Positions 59,630 through 64,000 of a stretch of DNA of 64,000 nucleotides are shown in pieces; within the stretch, counting starts at the first letter, position 1, and the number at the start of each line of letters is the position of its first letter. A model generated the notes under the pieces. The model saw only the letters and a program-made list of their open reading frames with translations, made no database searches and was not told the origin of the DNA. Origin of the DNA: Hahella sp. HN01 (GTDB lineage: Bacteria; Pseudomonadota; Gammaproteobacteria; Pseudomonadales; Oleiphilaceae). Made by a program: the position numbers and the translations under genes. Where the stretch lies: NCBI RefSeq assembly GCF_018986435.1, contig NZ_JAHMIN010000035.1:1-64000 (forward strand). Direction: 5' to 3'.

Positions 59630-61669
59630 TTAGCTCTGACTATCCAGGGTGAAGTAGAACGTGGTGCCTTCGCCGCTGGAGGAATCCAGCCAGATTCGAC
59701 CGCCATGTCGCTCTACGATTTTCTTCACGATGGTCAGACCGACGCCGGTGCCGCCGTATTTGTCCTGAGGGTGCAGGCGTTTGAAGATCTTGAAGATTTT
59801 CTCATACAGATTGGAGCTGATGCCGATGCCGTTGTCCTTGACGTAAAAGATGTGCTGGGCGTTTTCCTCGAAGCTGCCCACCGTGATCCACTTTTCCTCT
59901 TTGTCGTTATACTTCATTGAGTTGGTGATAAGGTTGCGGAACACCTCCGCGACTCTGACGCGATCGCATTTTATTTCCGGCAGTTTGTTGGCGATGCGGC
60001 AGTTGACGGCCAGCTCATTCAGGCGCGGCTCCAGCGTTTCGATCACTTCGGTGACCACGGTGTTGAGGTTGCAGCTCTCTATGGAGAGATCGGTTCTGCC
60101 CAGACGGGAGTAATGTAGTAACTCGGTTATCAGACGCTCCATGCGACTGGTCAGACGCACCAGGCTCTGCAGCATTTGACGGACGCTGTCATCCAGCCGG
60201 TCCTGGTAATCCTCAATCAGGAATGAGGCGTAGTTGCTGATGCCGCGCAGCGGCTCTTTCAGGTCATGTGACGCAATATAGGCGAAGTCATCCAATTCCT
60301 GATTGGAGCGCAGTAACGCTTCTTTATGCTTGATCTGCTCGGTAACGTCCGCAGCCATACCGATCAGGCAAATGAGTCTTCCATCGTCGTCCAATACGCC
60401 GTGACCTTTGTCTTCGATATAGCGCAGGGAGCCCCAGGCGTCGATGATGCGGTAGCTGTGGGACCATTCGCCCTGTTTGTGCCGTTCCAGACCCTTAAGG
60501 ATACGGTCGCGGTCTTCCGGCACGATCGCGTCGATAAAGCCCCTGGGGTTCTCATACAGTGACTGGCAACTGCGTCCCCAGATTTCCTCGTAGCGACGGT
60601 TGATGAAGTAGATGCGGTCGAGTCCGGGGGCTGACATCCAGACCACGCCGGGCAGGGTTTCTGCGATAGTGCGAAATTTCGCCTCGCTTTCTTTCAGCGC
60701 TTTTTGGATCTCGTTGGTTTCACGGATGTATTTCTGGTGCGCCTGTTCGATTTGCTCCTGCATGCGCTTGCGTTCAGTGATGTCGATGACCGTGGCGATA
60801 ATGGTATGGCTGTCATGCTCATGGACAGCGGTCAGGCCGACTTCCACGGGGATCTGACCGCCATTTTTATGTCGCGCCCACAAGTCCCGGCCTACGCCCA
60901 TTTTCCGGGTTTCAGGGCGTTTCAAGTAGGCGTTGCGCTGGATTTGGTGCTGGTGGCGGATACTCTCCGGCAATAACAGCTCGATCGGTTGCTGCTTCAG
61001 TTCATCTTTGGCATACCCCAACATTTCTGTCAGGACGGAATTAAAGGACTGGATCAGGCCATCACTGTTGACCACTACCAGGCCGTAACCGACGGCGTTG
61101 CTGATGGTGTTGGCGCGCTCTTCCGCCAGACGACGCTCAATATTCTCGCGCTCCAGGCGGCGGTTGAGATTTTGTAACTCCTCCGTGCGCTGCGCCACCT
61201 GTTCCTCCAGATAGGCTTTCACTTGGGTGAGTTCGTCACTGCGCAAACTGCTCAACGCCAGTTTGTTCTGCAAACTATCTGTCAGTTCGCGCAATTCATT
61301 GAAAGAGGGGAGCTGGGTGATCTTGGGCAAGAGAGGCCAAACGACGATGGCGGTAATGGCGGAAACCAGCGCTGTCGCGACCTTGATGGTGCCTTCCGCG
61401 TAGTAGTACCCGTTCCAGACGTTGACGATTTCCATGACGTGGGTCATGCCGCAAAACAGGATGAAGCAGGCGAACAGCGCGAGGGTCCAATTCAGTTCAA
61501 ACTGCCGCTTGCGGTAAATGAAAAACAGCAGGGCCAGGGGAATACTGAAATAGGAGACGGCGATAATCAGGTCTGATCCCACATGCATGATCAGCAGGTC
61601 ATATTGCCAGAGCAGGCAGTGACCATGAGGCATATAGTCGCCGGAGAGAAGCCGGTCGATGATTGACAT
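59630..61669 (-). CDS. Histidine kinase with ethylene-receptor-like copper-binding membrane domain
   Basis: 679 residues. The first 115 hold three membrane helices: SDLIIAVSYFSIPLALLFF (Asp33, Tyr40), LALFACFILFCGMTHVMEI (Cys73, His77) and VATALVSAITAIVVWPLLP. This matches the ethylene-binding domain of plant ETR1, where Asp25, Tyr32, Cys65 and His69 occupy the same places and Cys/His hold Cu(I). A coiled segment and two PAS domains (about 185-310 and 330-450) lead to a phytochrome-type HisKA with His468 (YIASHDLKEPLRGISNY) and HATPase motifs DNGIGI and GGTGVGLTIV. No receiver is fused; two receivers lie upstream in the same transcript. Confidence 0.9.
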   Translation of the reverse strand: MSIIDRLLSGDYMPHGHCLLWQYDLLIMHVGSDLIIAVSYFSIPLALLFFIYRKRQFELNWTLALFACFILFCGMTHVMEIVNVWNGYYYAEGTIKVATALVSAITAIVVWPLLPKITQLPSFNELRELTDSLQNKLALSSLRSDELTQVKAYLEEQVAQRTEELQNLNRRLERENIERRLAEERANTISNAVGYGLVVVNSDGLIQSFNSVLTEMLGYAKDELKQQPIELLLPESIRHQHQIQRNAYLKRPETRKMGVGRDLWARHKNGGQIPVEVGLTAVHEHDSHTIIATVIDITERKRMQEQIEQAHQKYIRETNEIQKALKESEAKFRTIAETLPGVVWMSAPGLDRIYFINRRYEEIWGRSCQSLYENPRGFIDAIVPEDRDRILKGLERHKQGEWSHSYRIIDAWGSLRYIEDKGHGVLDDDGRLICLIGMAADVTEQIKHKEALLRSNQELDDFAYIASHDLKEPLRGISNYASFLIEDYQDRLDDSVRQMLQSLVRLTSRMERLITELLHYSRLGRTDLSIESCNLNTVVTEVIETLEPRLNELAVNCRIANKLPEIKCDRVRVAEVFRNLITNSMKYNDKEEKWITVGSFEENAQHIFYVKDNGIGISSNLYEKIFKIFKRLHPQDKYGGTGVGLTIVKKIVERHGGRIWLDSSSGEGTTFYFTLDSQS

Positions 61670-61714
61670 TGCTGGTTTACTCCATAAACGCTGAAAGGCG
61701 TATTCAGGAGGATT

Positions 61715-63439
61715 TCAGCCCTTTCGCTGAATACGCGGGAAGTGTTCCATGAATTCTTTTAAAGACTGGTTTTCGCAGGGCGTTGGCTTGCCGAACAAAT
61801 AGCCTTGCGCCAGGTCGCATCGCGATTTTTTGGCGTCATTCCATTGCTTATCGCTTTCAATTCCTTCCGCGGTCACTTTCAGTCCCAGGTGGTGTCCCAG
61901 TGCGACGACGGTTTCAATGACTTTCTTGTTGCGTTCATCGTGCTGCGCTTCCAGAAAGAAGCACTTGTCGATTTTCAAAATGTCGATGGGCAGACGGGTG
62001 AGATAGGCCAGGGAGCTGTAACCGGTGCCAAAATCGTCTACGGCGATGCGCAGACCCAGCTCATGCAAATTATTGAGCAGGCGAATGCTTGCGTCAGGCT
62101 GCCGCATCAGCGTTGTCTCAGTGATCTCCAGTTCGATAACCGAGGGCTCGATAGGGTAACGGCTTAGCTTGTTGCGAAACATGTCCACCAAATAACTGTT
62201 ATGGAACTGGTTGGCGGGCATGTTGATGGACAGAGAAATCTCTGGGAACTCCTTCGTCCAAAGCACCGCCTTACGACAGACTTCGTCGATCAGCCATTCA
62301 TTGAAGGGCTCCATCAATCCCAGGCTTTCCACCATCTGGATCAGCTCCATGGCCTGGATATTGGGATAATCCGGCTTTGGCCAGCGACTCAGCAGTTCAA
62401 ACCCGCGCAGGCATTCACCGGGAATATCGACAATGGGCTGGAAGTAGGGCTGAAGTTCTCCCTTCGCAATCGCTCTGGGCAAAGCCGCTTCCAGCGCTTG
62501 TTTGCGTTGCCAGATTTCCTTCTGCGACTGGGAAAACTCATGGTATGTAGAGCGTCCACGCCCCTTGGCGGCGTAGAGTGCAAGATCTGCATGCTTCAGC
62601 AGCTCCTGTGCAGTTTTCGCCGTGGCGGGATAGCGGGCGATGCCAATAGAGGAGCTGACGGCCACCTCATGTTCAGCGATATGCGTGGGCCGGTTGACTT
62701 CTTCCAACAGTTTTTCCGCAACGCTGCGGGTAATATTGACGTCGACATTCTCCAGCAGCACCACAAATTCGTCGCCGCCGATGCGGGCTACGCTGTCGGT
62801 TTCCCGCACAACCGATTTGATCCGGCCGGCGACGGCCTGTAACAGGGTGTCGCCAGCGTCGTGACCCAGGGAATCGTTGACGGGTTTGAAATGGTCCAGG
62901 TCTAAATAGAACAGGCTGCATTCATGGCTATTGCGTTCGGCTTTCTTGATCGCCAGCTGCAGACGGTCAAGAAACAGCGCCCGGTTCAAAAGTCCGGTCA
63001 GCGCGTCGAAGTGCGCCATGTAATTCAATTGATGCTGCAGACTGCAGGTGCGCACGGCGTTGCCGATAGCGCGATGCAGCGACTCGGCGGTCAGGTCGCC
63101 TTTCACCAGATAATCATGAGCGCCATTGCGCATCAGTTGCACGGCGATGGACTCGTCTCCCTGACCAGTCAGCACCACCACCGGGATCATGTCGTCGATC
63201 CACAGCTTCTTTAGCTTGCGCAGGAACGTCAGACCATCCATGCCTGGGAGTTGATAATCCAGCAAGCAGCAAATCGGTCGATGGTGCTGCAGGAGTTCCA
63301 GCGCCTCTTCCGCGCTTTCCACTTCTTCGATACTGGAGAAAGGTTCTTGATATTTGGCCAGTAGTCTTCGGTATAAATAGCGATCGTCGGCGGAGTCTTC
63401 AATGATTAACAGGGATGTGTCGCCGCGCATTCCATTCAT
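61715..63439 (-). CDS. Response regulator with intact GGDEF and EAL domains
   Basis: 574 residues. Receiver domain with phospho-acceptor Asp61 (CCLLDYQLPGMDG). GGDEF is intact at 221-225 (RIGGDEFVVLLEN). The EAL domain has the variant ELL at 348-350 (GFELLSRWPKPD) and DDFGTGYSSLAYLTRLPIDILKID. It could make and break c-di-GMP under control of phosphorylation. Its start overlaps the preceding receiver gene by 4 nt, and the kinase starts 45 nt after its stop. Confidence 0.92.
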   Translation of the reverse strand: MNGMRGDTSLLIIEDSADDRYLYRRLLAKYQEPFSSIEEVESAEEALELLQHHRPICCLLDYQLPGMDGLTFLRKLKKLWIDDMIPVVVLTGQGDESIAVQLMRNGAHDYLVKGDLTAESLHRAIGNAVRTCSLQHQLNYMAHFDALTGLLNRALFLDRLQLAIKKAERNSHECSLFYLDLDHFKPVNDSLGHDAGDTLLQAVAGRIKSVVRETDSVARIGGDEFVVLLENVDVNITRSVAEKLLEEVNRPTHIAEHEVAVSSSIGIARYPATAKTAQELLKHADLALYAAKGRGRSTYHEFSQSQKEIWQRKQALEAALPRAIAKGELQPYFQPIVDIPGECLRGFELLSRWPKPDYPNIQAMELIQMVESLGLMEPFNEWLIDEVCRKAVLWTKEFPEISLSINMPANQFHNSYLVDMFRNKLSRYPIEPSVIELEITETTLMRQPDASIRLLNNLHELGLRIAVDDFGTGYSSLAYLTRLPIDILKIDKCFFLEAQHDERNKKVIETVVALGHHLGLKVTAEGIESDKQWNDAKKSRCDLAQGYLFGKPTPCENQSLKEFMEHFPRIQRKG

Positions 63440-63888
63440 GCCTCGTTGCCGCGTGGTAGAACTGCAATTTCAAACCAATACTGCTTGAGCTCGCCAACTG
63501 CTCGAATCAAACCGGATAGATCGACCGGTTTGCAGACGTAGGTGTTCGCGCCAGAGAGGTAACAGCGGGCGATATCCCTTTCATCGCTGGATGTAGTGAG
63601 TACGATCACGGGAATGCGGCGTAATTCAGGGTCGCCTTTGACTTGCTTCAGCACTTCGAAGCCGTCAATGCCGGGAAGGTTCAGGTCTAACAGGATCAAC
63701 GCCGGCAGTTCGCCTCTGTCCTTGAAACGGTTGCGCGCAAACAGGTAGTCCAGCGCTTCCTCCCCCAACTGACAATGGACGATGGGGTTGATCAATCCCG
63801 CTTTGGTGAAGGCGCGCTGCATGGCGGCATAATCATCCATGCTATCTTCGACCACCAGAATAAGCCGGGTGGACTGGTTTCCTGTCAT
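63436..63888 (-). CDS. Rcp1-like single-domain response regulator
   Basis: 150 residues from the ATG at 63888, just behind GGGAG; the frame extends to 63945 without family match. It has LILVVEDSMDDYAAMQRAF, phospho-acceptor Asp68 (ALILLDLNLPGIDGFEVL), LTTSSDERDI and NTYVCKPVDL. This group pairs with phytochrome-type histidine kinases, which fits the kinase at the end of the same transcript. No output domain. Confidence 0.9.
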   Translation of the reverse strand: MTGNQSTRLILVVEDSMDDYAAMQRAFTKAGLINPIVHCQLGEEALDYLFARNRFKDRGELPALILLDLNLPGIDGFEVLKQVKGDPELRRIPVIVLTTSSDERDIARCYLSGANTYVCKPVDLSGLIRAVGELKQYWFEIAVLPRGNEA

Positions 63889-64000
63889 GACTCCCGCCTT
63901 GAGAAAAGTAAAAATTCCATGCTGGTTGAGAGCGCCGCATCTCATCGTATAACTATAGACAAATAGTCGCTGTTTGGCGCAAGTGCAAGCGGTTCATTTT

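Overview
The window looks like chromosome of a free-living marine gammaproteobacterium, probably Hahella or a close relative. I infer this from moderately high GC with GCG-rich codon use, long two-component and c-di-GMP proteins, a Burkholderia/Pseudomonas-type lipase with its foldase, and a type VI secretion system (T6SS) with a duplicated sheath gene. The species cannot be proved from the sequence alone. Coding density is high. I found no rRNA, tRNA or CRISPR array.

Positions 1-10750 (minus strand) are a T6SS effector island. The transcript runs from a small VgrG-tip-like protein (DUF6484) through a PAAR-like DUF4150 protein, DUF2169, a TIGR02270 HEAT-like protein and a catalytically degenerate ketosynthase-like protein to an AHH/HNH-type nuclease toxin. 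After the toxin come eight full-length (all 193 aa) Imm11-like immunity paralogues and a ninth cut off by an IS3-family element whose end supplies the stop codon. The distal part of the toxin gene and all immunity genes are visibly AT-richer than the delivery genes.

Positions 11056-19668 form a catabolic block: a TPP-dependent acetolactate-synthase/2-hydroxyacyl-CoA-lyase-like enzyme, an acetate/propionate CoA-transferase, a DctPQM TRAP transporter and a PAS/sigma-54 activator. A plausible reading is uptake, CoA activation and C-C cleavage of a small 2-oxo or 2-hydroxy acid.

Positions 19907-29525 carry an HD-domain protein, a receiver/GGDEF/EAL protein, a five-gene signalling unit (TonB-type receptor, YfiR-like DUF4154, CHASE8 hybrid kinase, two receivers) and two DUF4136 lipoproteins. 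Positions 29726-35868 carry lipase plus lipase foldase, a RidA/DUF2798/monooxygenase operon facing a LysR gene, an unknown protein, a VOC protein and a RAYT-type transposase lacking its HUH histidines.

Positions 35894-52264 are a T6SS locus: tssA, tssB, tssC, a second tssC-like gene, tssE, tssF, tssG and clpV on the minus strand. Divergent from them are a lipoprotein hydrolase, a Sel1/caspase-like lipoprotein and a PpkA-like Ser/Thr kinase. The membrane complex (TssJKLM), Hcp and full-length VgrG are absent, so they must be encoded elsewhere.

Positions 52266-63888 (minus strand) hold a CHASE/PAS sensor kinase, a surface protein that appears to carry two consecutive outer-membrane barrels, a secreted S15/CocE-type hydrolase, and a three-gene unit of Rcp1-like receiver, receiver-GGDEF-EAL protein and a histidine kinase with a plant ethylene-receptor-like copper-binding membrane domain.
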